Shown piece after piece: positions 12,688 through 33,029 of a stretch of DNA of 64,000 nucleotides. Source of the stretch: Corbicula japonica. Its lineage: Eukaryota > Mollusca > Bivalvia > Venerida > Cyrenidae. The DNA lies in NCBI GenBank assembly GCA_038501625.1, contig JAZAYU010000362.1, positions 186,001-250,000 of the forward strand, given 5' to 3'. The notes beneath the pieces were generated by a model. The model had not been told where the DNA came from, did no database searches, and saw only the letters and a list, made by a program, of their open reading frames with translations. The position numbers and the translations under genes are program-made. The number at the start of each line of letters is the position of its first letter. The first letter of the stretch is position 1.

Positions 12688-13017
12688 ATTACAATATCCA
12701 GTTCAATGTTCCCTCTAGGGCCAACCAGTGTTATTTTTTCAAAATAACTTTTTAAACACTGACTATAATGAATTTCAAAACACTGCATAAATACCATCCC
12801 ACAAGATTTACATTGTGATATATATGTAGAGATTAAATTGTCCTACATGTAAACACAAGTGGGCATGGTTTGCATGCTTTTTGAATGGGTGAGTGACCTC
12901 ATGGGACATTGGATGATGTGTTTGGATTTTGATTTGTAAGAGCAATATTTTCAAGTTATTTAAAAAAATAGAACTGGTTGGCCCTAGAGGGAATATTGAA
13001 CTGGATATTGTAAAAAA
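12688..13017. mobile_element. MITE, about 330 bp, with terminal inverted repeats of about 60 bp
   Basis: The left end (ACAATATCCAGTTCAATG, TTCCCTCTAGGGCCAACCAG, then TATTTTTTCAAAATAACTT) is repeated as reverse complement at 12953-13017 (AAGTTATTTAAAAAAATAG, CTGGTTGGCCCTAGAGGGAA, CATTGAACTGGATATTGT-like). The interior is non-coding. The same terminal sequence occurs once more, at 6205-6257, inside the decayed gene. Confidence 0.75.
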
Positions 13018-14049
13018 TTATTTTTAGTTTAGTTGTGGGCTGTTTAAAAAAGGCTGGTTTGGGTTTTCCTGTTATAACAATGTACAGCAAATAGTTACTT
13101 CCATTTTCCTACTTTGCAGAGGTGTCTCGTCATGCCCTTTAAAGATTTGTGAAGTTTCATCAAAATAACACCATCCGTTAAAAATATTCTAAAATAATGG
13201 ACCAAAAATGTCAGGAGTGTGACAAAAACATGTGACACTTTTAAAAATCACATTTGTTCAAACCATCATTGTACAAAAGGCTTAAATAAAGACAAGATTT
13301 AGTGTTGTTTTAGAAAAAGGTGCATTCATTAGGCATCAACTAATGATAAATTTAAGCATATTATACTTCAAGTAATCAAAATTTATGCTATTAAGGCAAA
13401 CGTGGTAGATAGGAAAAATACCTCAAGAAAATCAATACTTCTTTGCTTTATAAATGTTTAGGACTTTAAAGATTAATAGTACAAAAGGAATGTTTAATGT
13501 ATCATTAAGTTTAATGTTTCTAGATGCAATAATTATAATATTAATACCTCTATTGAAATTACATTTGTCTGCAGCTCGCTTCAGAAAATATCAGCTGAAT
13601 TTGTCAGGAGTGTGACATTTTGCACATATTGCAATATTCTGTCAACTCATCCTGTACATGAAAACAAGAGCATGTTTTTTCCTAGAAGTCTATTTCATGT
13701 TTTGTTAAACTGTGACAAACAGGAATGGCCTTAGTGAACTATTTCTGAGTACACTGCACTTATGGTTGTCATGAGTGTGACACACTTCCTTAAAAAATAT
13801 GATTTTGTTTTATCTTTATGTGATACCACAAGTTCTAAAGCACTTATATTTGATGCTCCAACATGTATTTTAACAGAAATACACATTTTAAATAATAAGA
13901 AACAGTAATAATTGTAACACATAAATTAAAGTTCTTGTGATTTATTTAATATTGGTCAATTAAGCTCAATAAAATTTATATTCTGCCACATATGAGTATT
14001 ACTTGATTGATTTTGGTCACTCTAAAGATTGTACAAACATGTGGAGCAA
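13018..14049. other. non-coding stretch, nothing recognised
   Basis: AT-rich DNA; the phrase GTCAGGAGTGTGACA occurs at 13209 and 13600 and GAGTGTGACACAC at 13772, hinting at an old degenerate local repeat. Confidence 0.4.
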
Positions 14050-14440
14050 CCAGTTTGGACTTTTTATGAACTTAAATTCTTTACATATCTTTCACTTCAC
14101 TTGCCATTTTTTTAAATAGCCCAAATGACAATAGCTCAGCAACCAGTTGACCGATCTCAAAAATCTTTTCAGTTCTGTACTCATTTTCAATAAGCGAGAA
14201 TAGCAAGAATAACATTTTTAAACACCCCTTGTGTGGAAAGTGCTTTATTTTGAAACCCGGATGAGACAACATAGCAGGTACCATATTTTATTACTCTTCT
14301 AACAAAATTCATTTCTTTCAACAATTGTCTCCTGTAATTATCAATATTCATCTGTTTATAATAATATAATAACAGTATTTATTTAAAAATATTAAAAGAA
14401 CGATAATTTAATTTTCACACCTCATCAACTTCTGCACACT
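14050..14440. repeat. second copy of the segment flanking the decayed gene
   Basis: 14050-14222 matches 4320-4496 and 14235-14440 matches 6262-6480, but the roughly 1.78 kb that separates them in the first copy is missing. The minus-strand open frame 14081-14284 here starts with the same MVPAMLS residues as the decayed gene, then reads unrelated sequence. Confidence 0.65.
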
Positions 14441-14540
14441 ATAGTGTACAATTCTGATCGACCTTAAATCTGTATATAGGTCTGACATCCCCCTTAACCT
14501 GTGGGCCTTCATAGTTCCTCTCACTGAAGTACCACAATCT

Positions 14541-14829
14541 TGTTGTTGTTGTTGTTGTTACTTCACAGTTTTATGTCCCTCCCGCCTCTGAACGAGGACA
14601 TTATGGTGTGGACATACCAGCTTTCCTTGGTGGAGGAAGACCCCAGGTGCCCCTCCGGGCAATTTTCAGGCTCGAGCGGGCACCTGGGTAGAACCACCGA
14701 CGTTCCGCAAGCTAGCTGGTTAGCTTCCTCAAATGAAAGATCTTGACCCTGGTAGATCTCGAACTCGCATCGGTGAGGGGCAAGTGATTCTCAGTCGGAA
14801 ACCTTAACCACTCGGCCACAGACGCACCT
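14541..14829 (-). mobile_element. tRNA-derived SINE with perfect 17-bp target duplication
   Basis: The element lies on the minus strand between two identical copies of CTGAAGTACCACAATCT (14524-14540 and 14830-14846), the target-site duplication left by LINE-driven insertion. Its 5' head resembles a Ser/Leu-type tRNA: box A TGGCCGAGTGGTTAAGG at about 14801-14819 and box B GAGTTCGAGATCT at about 14754-14766. A non-tRNA body follows and the 3' end is a (CAA)n tail. Length 289 bp. The perfect duplication implies a fairly recent insertion. Confidence 0.92.
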
Positions 14830-15111
14830 CTGAAGTACCACAATCTAGTTACAATGCTATCTTATATCCAACTCTTAAGACATTTCAATTGGTTTGAATT
14901 CAATTATCTTATTTCTTCTTGGTAATCGACAGACACAATTTCCAAATAAATTAATTAATGGGAAAAAAGTAGAAACGATATGATGATGATGATGTTAATT
15001 TACCTCAAGTGCTGCAAATTCTGTATTTTTTTCCGATTAAAGGGAATTAATTCAAATAATTAATGTAATTCATTTAGGCTATATTGGGTTAATAATGGTT
15101 ACGAAGTAGGG

Positions 15112-15190
15112 ACCCGCAATAGCTCAGTCGGTTAGACCGCAAGTTAGCAAGCTAGCGGACCTGGGGTCAATGATTCGATTCCTAACAAAG
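15112..15190 (+). repeat. tRNA-like SINE head or tRNA pseudogene
   Basis: ATAGCTCAGTCGGTTAGACCG fits a box A and D-arm, and GATTCGATTCC, about 33 nt further on, fits box B. The acceptor arms do not pair well and the anticodon region is irregular, so it is not a credible tRNA gene. Short ACGAAGTA/ATGAAGTA matches flank it, possibly a decayed target duplication. Confidence 0.5.
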
Positions 15191-16534
15191 ATTATGAAGT
15201 ATTTATTAATAATATATTAAATATTATGAAATTATTTAAAAATTTAAATATTACAAATTTTAAAGACATATACTTTATTGTTTATCAAACGACTTCTAGC
15301 CATTGCAACTTTAGTTCTTGATGATATAACTCCTGCTTTTTTATCGTTTGTCGAAATTCATAATCATGTCTACCAAAATCATATGCAATCACTTTTGATG
15401 AGCAATGTGTCAACAGATGTCCATACAAGCAACAACTGTAACTCGTGACGGTAGTATTTTTGTTGCATCAAAGCAAATGATATTTTATTATAGGTGAACG
15501 CCATCTTACACGACAAATACGGTACACTGTATGTTCGCTTTGATTGAGCCTGTTCATTTATTAGTAATGAAATGCAAGTACTGCCCACGCAGACTAGCCA
15601 TGGGTTGGGCACAACTAGATATTTACACAAGTAAACAGTACCAAATTCGATTAATCTAAAATGGTGTGTATATGACAGTGATCATGGAATTGTCAATCGG
15701 ATATTTCCAGAAAAATACCATTCCATGATCAGCGGCGTTTGGAACTAAACAGAATAAAATTTTGATAGGGAATCTGAGAATATAACCCTGTGCATCACAG
15801 ATAACGCCAAAGAAAACGTGATAATGCAGGAGAGGGGTGATTGAACAATATCCAAAGTTATGCAGGCTGTAGTATTGAAACATAGTCGCCACACGGCACA
15901 AAAATGCGGAATATGGGACTTTGAAATGCATAATGTATGTACGGCTGTAATCATTTACAAAATCTGTTCTTACGAATTTATACAGTCATTCATTTGATAT
16001 TATCTAATGATATTTCAGTTCAGTTGAACATAATCATCTGTTTAGTTCAAATGTGCGACGATGGATTATCATAGATGGCAATTATTTAACACACAGAAAC
16101 CGTGCATGCTTCCAAGAAAAAGATCACAATACATTTATTATTTTATAGCTTTTGTCTACGAAGTACAACAATATGCAAACGTTCTGCATCAGATCATCGC
16201 TTCATGTAATTTCTATAAAAAATCGATCATGAAAATGAAGAATTTGCTTTCATGCCTTTATGGTGCTATACTGTAGAAAACAGAAAAAAGAAACGCATAT
16301 TGAAGTTGTTTTCTGTATCTTCAGAACATAATTCCTGGCATCCTTGTGATAGGGAGTTCATTGTCAGGGTAGATCTTTATTAAAATAACTGTCACTGTTA
16401 GAATTTTGTTTCATTGGTATTGCTCTGCAACACTTGTATTTCAGTGCGTGATATTTTTTACCTATGTGACAGCAGGTATGTTACAAATTAAAAGGCTTCC
16501 GTAGAAATGTTATTGGGCTAAAAAGCTTTAGTGG
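15191..16534. other. non-coding stretch with one dispersed repeat
   Basis: Holds the repeat at 15540-15745; the remainder shows no supported exon. Confidence 0.4.
15540..15745 (+). repeat. dispersed repeat shared with 22665-22865
   Basis: TGAGCCTGTTCAT, ACTGCCCACGC, GGGTTG, ATTTACAC, AACAGTAC, GTGATCATGGAA and CCATGATCAGC occur in the same order at 22665-22865 inside intron 2 of the first FAXC-like gene. Non-coding. Confidence 0.6.
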
Positions 16535-16538
16535 TAAT

Positions 16539-16571
16539 GCCCGGTCACACCGCCCGAACGTTGCTGGAGCG
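16539..16571 (+). repeat. left terminal inverted repeat of the Harbinger-like element
   Basis: 33 nt, identical to the reverse complement of 17795-17827. Confidence 0.95.
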
Positions 16572-17048
16572 TCTCTTGAGCGGTGAAAAACAATCATCAC
16601 CTCTCGTAACCGTTCACCACCGTTAAACATAAGTTGGCCCCCGTTAAAGCAACGCCGTATACGCTCGGCCACCGCTGATGTTTCTCGAGGGGCCCTCCTA
16701 CCGCTCCGAAAGTTTTGAATATTACGAGCGGTGAGAAGGAGAAAATTTTCCGCCCCGGCAAAGTTCACCCCGCTCAATCAAAGTTTAGCACCGCTAGGCG
16801 CAAGTTCGTGGACGCTTGGGTCCGCTAGGCCAACGCCGATTTCTTGAACGCTGCACCACCGCTGCTTCGCCAGCGTTGCCCGGCCGGCGATTAAACGTTG
16901 CAAAACTTTGGTGGAGTGCTTATAAGCGTTTTACGAGCGGACACGGGGTTGTTGGAACGGTGTCGGGCGTTGAAGCAGCGAGCCACGGCGGCGATGAACT
17001 TTGGTTTGGCGTTGGTATAGAGGTGTAGGTGCGGGACCAGAATTTGGC

Positions 17049-17058
17049 TATAAATACG
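17049..17058 (+). promoter_or_regulatory. TATA box of the Harbinger-like element
   Basis: CTATAAATAC lies 83 nt before the ATG at 17141, a suitable place for the transposase promoter; the interval contains the likely start site. Confidence 0.6.
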
Positions 17059-17140
17059 GGAAGAAATGGCCTGGAGCTCATTTGGAATCGAGCTGCCGTT
17101 GAGTAATTTGCTTAAAGTTACAGAGTAGAACTGTATCAAC

Positions 17141-17251
17141 ATGGATGCTGAGAGACTTGCTAAGATTGGTGCACTAGTTCAGCAGCAGAATCAGAACCTA
17201 CTCAGATTGCAACAAGCTGTTGAAAGAAAGAGAAAAGAGAGAAGAAGGTGA
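17141..17251 (+). pseudogene. truncated start of the Harbinger-like transposase ORF
   Basis: ATG opens a 36-codon frame beginning MDAERLAKIGALVQQQNQ and ending in a basic run (ERKRKERRR) at a TGA at 17249-17251. The stop is contributed by the repeat inserted here: its first bases (TGAAATATGC) follow AGAAGAAGG directly. Beyond the insertion, in the same frame modulo 3, the sequence resumes with a Harbinger-like region (17495-17587). So this is the first part of a longer transposase interrupted by insertion. It might still yield a short basic peptide, but no function is implied. Confidence 0.7.
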
Positions 17252-17494
17252 AATATGCATATCAGGAATCGCCACATTCAGAAAAAACAGCCTCCCCACA
17301 CAGTCAAGAAGAAGAGAGGGAGAGAGCATGGTTAATAAAATGATCAGTTTCAAAAGAGACACCACTAACAATTAACAAAAATGAGAACCCGAGGGGTTAC
17401 CGCCTTGGAACGGTAAGTGGCAAATCAAATTGCCACTGGGGGTTTAAACCAGGTTCTAGGGTGCACTAACATCACAGGGTTGACAGGGAGAGAC
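17249..17494 (+). repeat. dispersed repeat inserted in the transposase ORF
   Basis: Starts TGAAATATGCATATCAGGAA, includes GAGAACCCGAGGGGTTACCG, and a perfect hairpin (AGTGGCAA / TTGCCACT) followed by AAACCAGGTTCTAGGGTGCA. Relatives lie at 18109, 27990 and 41149. The right boundary is approximate. Confidence 0.75.
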
Positions 17495-17587
17495 AGGGTT
17501 GTGTGGGTAAGACAGTGGATACTGAGAAGGCCTGAACATGGACTGTATGAGAAACTGATGGTGAAGCTGAGGAATGAGAACTTTAAA
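17495..17587 (+). pseudogene. internal fragment of Harbinger-like transposase
   Basis: Reads WVRQWILRRPEHGLYEKLM and then a short charged stretch, the pattern I associate with the region after the basic N-terminus in animal Harbinger nucleases (WVRPW...GxYxxLxxELR). It is joined by frame, not by sequence, to the start at 17141 and runs into the GC-rich subterminal repeats with no catalytic domain. Confidence 0.65.
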
Positions 17588-17794
17588 CCCCTGTCGCGCG
17601 AAAGCGCGCATGCGCAGAACGGCGCTATACCAAACGCTCGCGTCACCGCTATATCAACGCTCGCTACCGCTAAACCAACGCTAAAGCAACGCCGGCTTCA
17701 GCGGTGCACCGCTTAACAAAAGCCCGTGTTATCGATTTTTTCCATTTTGTGAGCGGTGACGAGCGTTTGGTCCACCTCCCTACCGTTCAAGGAA

Positions 17795-17827
17795 CGCTCC
17801 AGCAACGTTCGGGCGGTGTGACCGGGC
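17795..17827 (-). repeat. right terminal inverted repeat of the Harbinger-like element
   Basis: 33 nt, the exact reverse complement of 16539-16571; followed by CTG and then TAA. Confidence 0.95.
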
Positions 17828-18108
17828 CTGTAAGTATATTACAAAATTATGCAAAAAGACAAACTGACACTAAACATGCTTGCTAATTTAGGGGTTTCAT
17901 TAAACTAATGTTCAAAAATCTTCCCATGCTCGTCTCAGCAGTAATGAATAACGACGGCTGCACTATATTTATTGCCAGCTAAATGGTGATCATGTATCTA
18001 AGACAGTCTACATTATTTCTAGACAACTTACGAAATAAAGAATATGATTATTTTATTCAGTTAATCCAGATATTCCTTGTACATTCACGACAGCATTGTC
18101 CCAATAAA

Positions 18109-18345
18109 GTGAAATATGCATATCAGGAATTGCCACATCAAGACAACACAGGCACCCACGCAGCAGCCAAAGAGTACAAAGGAAAGGAGACCATGGGTTT
18201 ATCAAATGATCAATTGCAAATGAGACACCGCAAACAACTAATAAAAATGAGAACCTGAGGGGTTACCGCCTTGAAATGGTCATTTGCAAAACAATTTTTA
18301 AAATGGGTCTTTTAACCAGGATCTAAGTTGCACCAAAAACCCCGG
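18109..18345 (+). repeat. dispersed repeat copy (TGAAATATGCATATCAGGAAT family)
   Basis: More diverged copy; retains the start, GAGAACCTGAGGGGTTACCGCCTT and AACCAGGATCTAAGTTGCAC. The AGTGGCAA/TTGCCACT hairpin is degraded. Confidence 0.65.
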
Positions 18346-18397
18346 ATTAAGTAAAATATGCCTCCTCTCAATCGATAGTGTGCATATTGGTGATCAC

Positions 18398-19117
18398 CAG
18401 GCCTGCCAAAACTTCTTCATTAAATTTTCCGGAGATTTAGTCTGAATGTGTCAATGATGAAGACGACGATGATGATGATGTTGTAGTTTTAATGTCTTGT
18501 TGCTATTGTTAATAATGACTATGACTAAACAAAAATAATGATGATAAAGATGAAAACGATGGAGTGTTTTAATGTCTTTTTGCTCTGACTGTGACTGAAA
18601 AAAATGAAGATGATGAATATAATGATGATGATGATATTTTTTCTCATATTCTTCTTTTTAATTATATTCTTCAAAGAATATATAAATGTATTTTGCCGAT
18701 TTAATTAGAAATGGTTAAAGAACTTGTTTAAAAATGACTTTTGTCTATTTTTATCATTCATTTTTTAACTTTCTGTTAAACCTGTTAAGACCTGTTTTTG
18801 ACAATTTTAGAATGAACATGCAATGCAAAAAGATGAAGCAAGTGTTTAGTTTATAACACGCGGTTATTGTATAGTTGTGCCAGAGGGACTGCGGCAGCAT
18901 GTCACTGACCACGTCCTCGTTATCTAGGAATAAACAGGAAATGTGCGACTGCAGTAAAATAAACTATAACGTTCATTGCACAACTTTAAATTAGGTTTAA
19001 TTAATCTTTTTTGCAATTTCATAGATATCCGGAGATTTTGTCTATAAATCCCGAGATTCGGAGAAGTAACTTAAAATCCTGAGATTTCGGATAAAGTCCG
19101 GAGATTTGGCAGGCCTG
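18398..19117. mobile_element. 720-bp foldback element with 13-bp inverted ends
   Basis: CAGGCCTGCCAAA at 18398-18410 is exactly repeated in reverse complement at 19105-19117. Just inside both ends are TCCGGAGATTT-type blocks. The interior is AT-rich with GATGAT microsatellites and no ORF. The CAG start resembles hAT ends, but I see no 8-bp target duplication, so the class is open. Confidence 0.55.
18455..18640. repeat. GATGAT microsatellite patches
   Basis: GACGACGATGATGATGATG and a second GATGATGATGATA run within the foldback element; an imperfect local duplication (ATGTCTTGTTGCT / ATGTCTTTTTGCT) separates them. Confidence 0.7.
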
Positions 19118-19817
19118 TCGAATGAAAACCAAATAATGCATATGCTTCATACACGGTTTCAGTACCATTAAGAAAGCTCCCATTATTTTCTGGTTTGCAT
19201 TGTTCTTACTTGCGATATATAGAAGCGTAATTAAGAAATTATCAGTATACGCATTTTAAAACCATAACATTCAGGAAAATTAAAGAAAGAACCTATTGTG
19301 ACCATAATGTCTCGTTATACCTATTTAGAAGCGTATTTGATCAGCAGAAAATTTTTAAAAAGAGGTTGGACTTTAAATTGTCGCACAGTTAAGTGTTGTT
19401 ATTTTTTTCGGATATATTCTAGGATGGATTTTATCAAACAAGCGCGTCGTGTTTGTGACTTAAAGTACACGACTTGTTGATAATATGACATGGTCGGCTT
19501 CACACATAAATAACTTAATGGTGAAATGTAAAGATTTGCATCGCGCTACATGTCCTTAGGACAAATATTAAATGTTTAATGGATCTGTGTTGTTATAGTT
19601 GAATGGTATGCAAATAAAGTAATTGGACAAATGAATGGATTTATTTTTAATGTCCGGTTTGTAAGTTTTGACATTTCGTAACATAATGATGTGTACAAGT
19701 TTTATTTATTTGCAACTAGACACTTATCGTTCAAGTAGCATAAATGTACTTTAATATATTAGATGATTCATAGTCAATTACAATAGAATATTACATTAAC
19801 GACGAGCGAAAGGATCG

Positions 19818-26523
<6,706 letters not shown>

Positions 26524-27480
26524 ACATAAAGATGTACTGCCCGAAAGCCAATAATCAAAACTCATCAGTCAGTTCTTTAGCAATAAGTCAACAGAAAAAC
26601 ATAAACAGTAAAAACAGAATCGATACAAATGATGCAATGGTTACAGGGAAAGAAGATCACTGCGCCGGTGTGTACGGCAAAATCACTGTTGCTCTGCGAT
26701 CAAACTTTGACGTAGTTAACGCAACTCTGACGATATCACACATAATTTAAAAATCATAGAATATCTTGACAAAGGAGACCACATTTTAAGAATTATCAGT
26801 AAGTCTTATGAAGCTTTTTAGAAAACGTTTTGCAACATGAACACGATTTTTATACATGTATTATGAAAATGATATATTTGAAATTGGCGTACAAAACATT
26901 TTATAGGATCATTGTATGAACTGTATTCTTTGTCTTGCAACTATGCAAAAATTAAATGGTGCTTTTTGGTAAACAAACTTCTTTCTTTCCTAAGGGTTTA
27001 TTATATTGTTTACAGTAAAACGAACTATTTTTAATAACATTAGGTATGACAAAACATTGTAGCTATATTCGGCATCTTTTACTATCAACAAATGTGTCAA
27101 ATTGCTTTGCGTACTTACAGTATGATGTGTCAAATATATAATTTGGTAGGAGATGAAAACCATCATTTTGTTATGGAATGCATTGATTTAGAAAATGACC
27201 ACAAAAAAAACACAACATTTCATTAAGGCATCGTTTTCGCTTGAAAACATCATGTTTATAGTGGATTTTATCAATACAGAACATAAAACACTCGTAAAAA
27301 TTTTATTAGGAATGTTTATTGAGAAAGCTTTTTGTTTACGAAATAAAACAGTATATGGCAATTAGGTATTTTGTTTTATCGCCCATTATTATTGCTCTTT
27401 TAATGTATAAGATTATATTGTTATATTTCTATTTTGACTGCTAACAATTTTTATAATATAATAACTTTCTTCATGAACGT
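26524..27480. other. 3' flank of FAXC-like copy 1
   Basis: AT-rich, presumably 3' UTR and intergenic DNA. ATTAAA at about 26949 and AATAAA near 27344 are possible poly(A) signals. No exon 1 for copy 2 is seen. Confidence 0.5.
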
Positions 27481-27950
27481 TTTAACATGTGCTGTATGTA
27501 TGTTTTGACTGCACTGATCGCTGTCATTGTATTTGCTTTGTATTGTACTTGTGGGCTTTGTATTGTACTTGTGGGCTTTGTATTGTACTTGTGGGCTTTG
27601 TATTGTACTTGTGGGCTTTGTATTGTACTTGTGGGCTTTGTATTGTACTTGTGGGCTTTGTATTGTACTTGTGGGCTTACAAGCCTCTTAGAACTGCATA
27701 AATCTATATTGTTATATCTTGTTTTTAGTGAACTCTTATATGTAAATACACCCGTTTACTTCATTGGCGATTTTTTGTCGAATACAGTTTTACAGCTGTG
27801 AACCTTTCTTCTTCCTACCACACTTCGAGCGAACAACCTCCTCCTAGGTGCCGTGCAAGACCGCGGTGTGGTATAACTTCGTAAAGCTATGCAGCAATGA
27901 TTTTTCGTCTTTAACAACAGTTAACGACTGCAGAAATAACTTGATCGAGA
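27480..27950 (+). repeat. duplicated 3' flank, first copy
   Basis: CATGTNNTGTATGTATGTTTTGACTGCACTGNTCGCTGTCATT and later blocks (TACNGCNGTGAAC, CTCCTNGGTGC, AAAGCT) match 33643-33960. This shows the tandem duplication extends at least 1 kb beyond the last exon. Both copies keep a short hydrophobic frame here (CMYVLTAL), but no splice context supports it as coding. Confidence 0.6.
27541..27678 (+). repeat. perfect 20-bp minisatellite, seven units
   Basis: TATTGTACTTGTGGGCTTTG repeated without a single mismatch, the last unit ending in AC. The homologous flank after copy 2 has one unit (33691: TATTGTACTCGTGGACTTGA). As 20 is not a multiple of 3, the array reads as a 20-residue hydrophobic repeat in several frames, which is a side effect. 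Confidence 0.97.
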
Positions 27951-27989
27951 ACACTTTCTGCAAACATCACATGAGCTTCTCGCAAAAAA

Positions 27990-28445
27990 GTGAAATATGC
28001 ATATCAGGAATCGCCGCACTTACAGAACACAGCCTCCCCACGCAGCGAAAAAGAAGAGAGGAAAAAAACATGTTTGTAATAATACTAATAAGTATGTCAA
28101 TTCAAATAAGACGCCACAAACAATTAACGAAAATGAGAACCTTTGGGGTTACCGCCTTAGAACGGTCAGTGGCAAAACAAATTGCCACTGGAGGTTTAAA
28201 CCAGGTTCTAGGGTGGACCATCCTCACACTTGCCCCAACAGGTTCTCATATCAATACACAAGTACAAGTTGTCTTGGTGAAATAACTCCAACCCACCCAT
28301 CAGCTCAACAAGGTTGCATGCAAAGCACACAAACATGTATTTATAAAACATAAGAAGCTAATAGCATTGCGAAGCCAATGGGGCGGGTACTCAATGATCT
28401 TACCGAGACCAGATCCCCTGGAGCCAAATCAGCAAGAACACGATT
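27990..28445 (+). repeat. dispersed repeat copy, longest form
   Basis: Starts GTGAAATATGCATATCAGGA; includes ATGAGAACCTTTGGGGTTAC, the AGTGGCAA/TTGCCACT hairpin, ACCAGGTTCTAGGGTGGACC, ACTCCAACCCACCCATCAGC and ends near CCTGGAGCCAAATCAGCAAG. Matches 41149-41590 along its length. Confidence 0.8.
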
Positions 28446-29187
28446 ACAGGGATAAAAGAAACCAATCGAGCTTCTAGGTTCTCATAAAGAATTCCCCATA
28501 AACTTTCATAAACTATTAAATCCCCGCCAAAGATCTCGTGAGGCCGCGCGGCAATGCAATGATGCGAATGAAAGAGATCAATTTTAAATATTTCAAAAAC
28601 TTATTTATATGCCTACATATAATAAGATTGTATATTACATTATATATATTATATTTTGACCGAGTGTGGTCGGGCGCCTGTCAGAAGAACAACTTGTTTT
28701 TATGTTACTGAAACTTCTCAAAATGTATATGCATTTATGTCTTTAATTGTAATTGTGCATTCAAAGCTAGATCAATTGTAAACTTGCATAGTTTCATCTC
28801 CATGATTTGAACATTAAGCCGTATCAATTTATTTAAAGACGTGTCAGTTGATCGCAACTTTTATTTTAGTTACCCTTACCTACAAGGAAGTGATGTGGAT
28901 GTGGTAATAAATTTAACGTTTGTTTACTTTATTCATTATAATTTTATACATATATCTATCAATTTAATAGGACAACTCAAGGCATGTTCAGTTTTAACTT
29001 TCAATTGTTTTTAAGCACTCGGCAAAAGTTTGCTTTGGATCTTATGCAATCATGCAAAATACAGTAATCACAAAAATATTCAAAATTTCAGTAGGAACAA
29101 CATAAAGACAAAACACGTAAAAACAATTTTAGCATTATAACACGGATTAAATACATAAAAGTTCAAGAAAGAGATGAAGGGTGGTTT
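28446..29187. other. non-coding upstream of FAXC-like copy 2
   Basis: No ATG-plus-anchor exon resembling 19818-19906 is present. Contains a truncated third copy (28838-28960: GATCGCAACTTTTATTTTAG, CAAGGAAGTGATGTGGAT) of the segment that precedes both B-box genes. Confidence 0.5.
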
Positions 29188-32834
<3,647 letters not shown>

Positions 32835-33029
32835 ACATAATAATACCTGATAGTCAATAATCAAAACTCATTACTTCTTTAGCATTAAGCCAACGGAAAA
32901 ATGAACATTATCTGTAAAATGAGAACTTATCCAAATGATGCAGTGGTTACATGGAATGAATATCACTGCGTTAGTGTGTACGGCAAAATCTCTATATGAT
33001 GTTTTGCAAAAAAGCACAAACATAATAAA

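Larger units (their letters stand above)
16538..17830 (+). mobile_element. PIF/Harbinger-like DNA transposon, disrupted
   Basis: Perfect 33-bp terminal inverted repeats (16539-16571 and 17795-17827), beginning GCCCGGTCACACCGCCCGAA, bound a 1.29-kb GC-rich element. TAA on both sides (16535-16537, 17831-17833) fits the 3-bp TWA target duplication of PIF/Harbinger. Inside are many short subterminal repeats (CCAACGCT, AAGCAACGCC, AGCGGTG), a TATA box, a start codon with a short frame, and a separated fragment that reads like the N-terminal part of a Harbinger nuclease protein. Most of the transposase, including any DDE catalytic domain, is missing, so the copy is non-autonomous. An unrelated dispersed repeat sits in its ORF. 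Confidence 0.85.

Noticed and set aside
15112..15190. Functional tRNA gene
   Set aside because: Acceptor arms do not pair and the anticodon loop is irregular.
16816..17028. Gene in the GC-rich part of the Harbinger-like element
   Set aside because: Open frames arise from GC-rich subterminal repeats upstream of the TATA box.
27487..27801. Hydrophobic repeat protein of about 104 residues
   Set aside because: Open frames pass through a perfect 20-bp minisatellite; the repeat is readable in several frames at once and has no conserved splice context.
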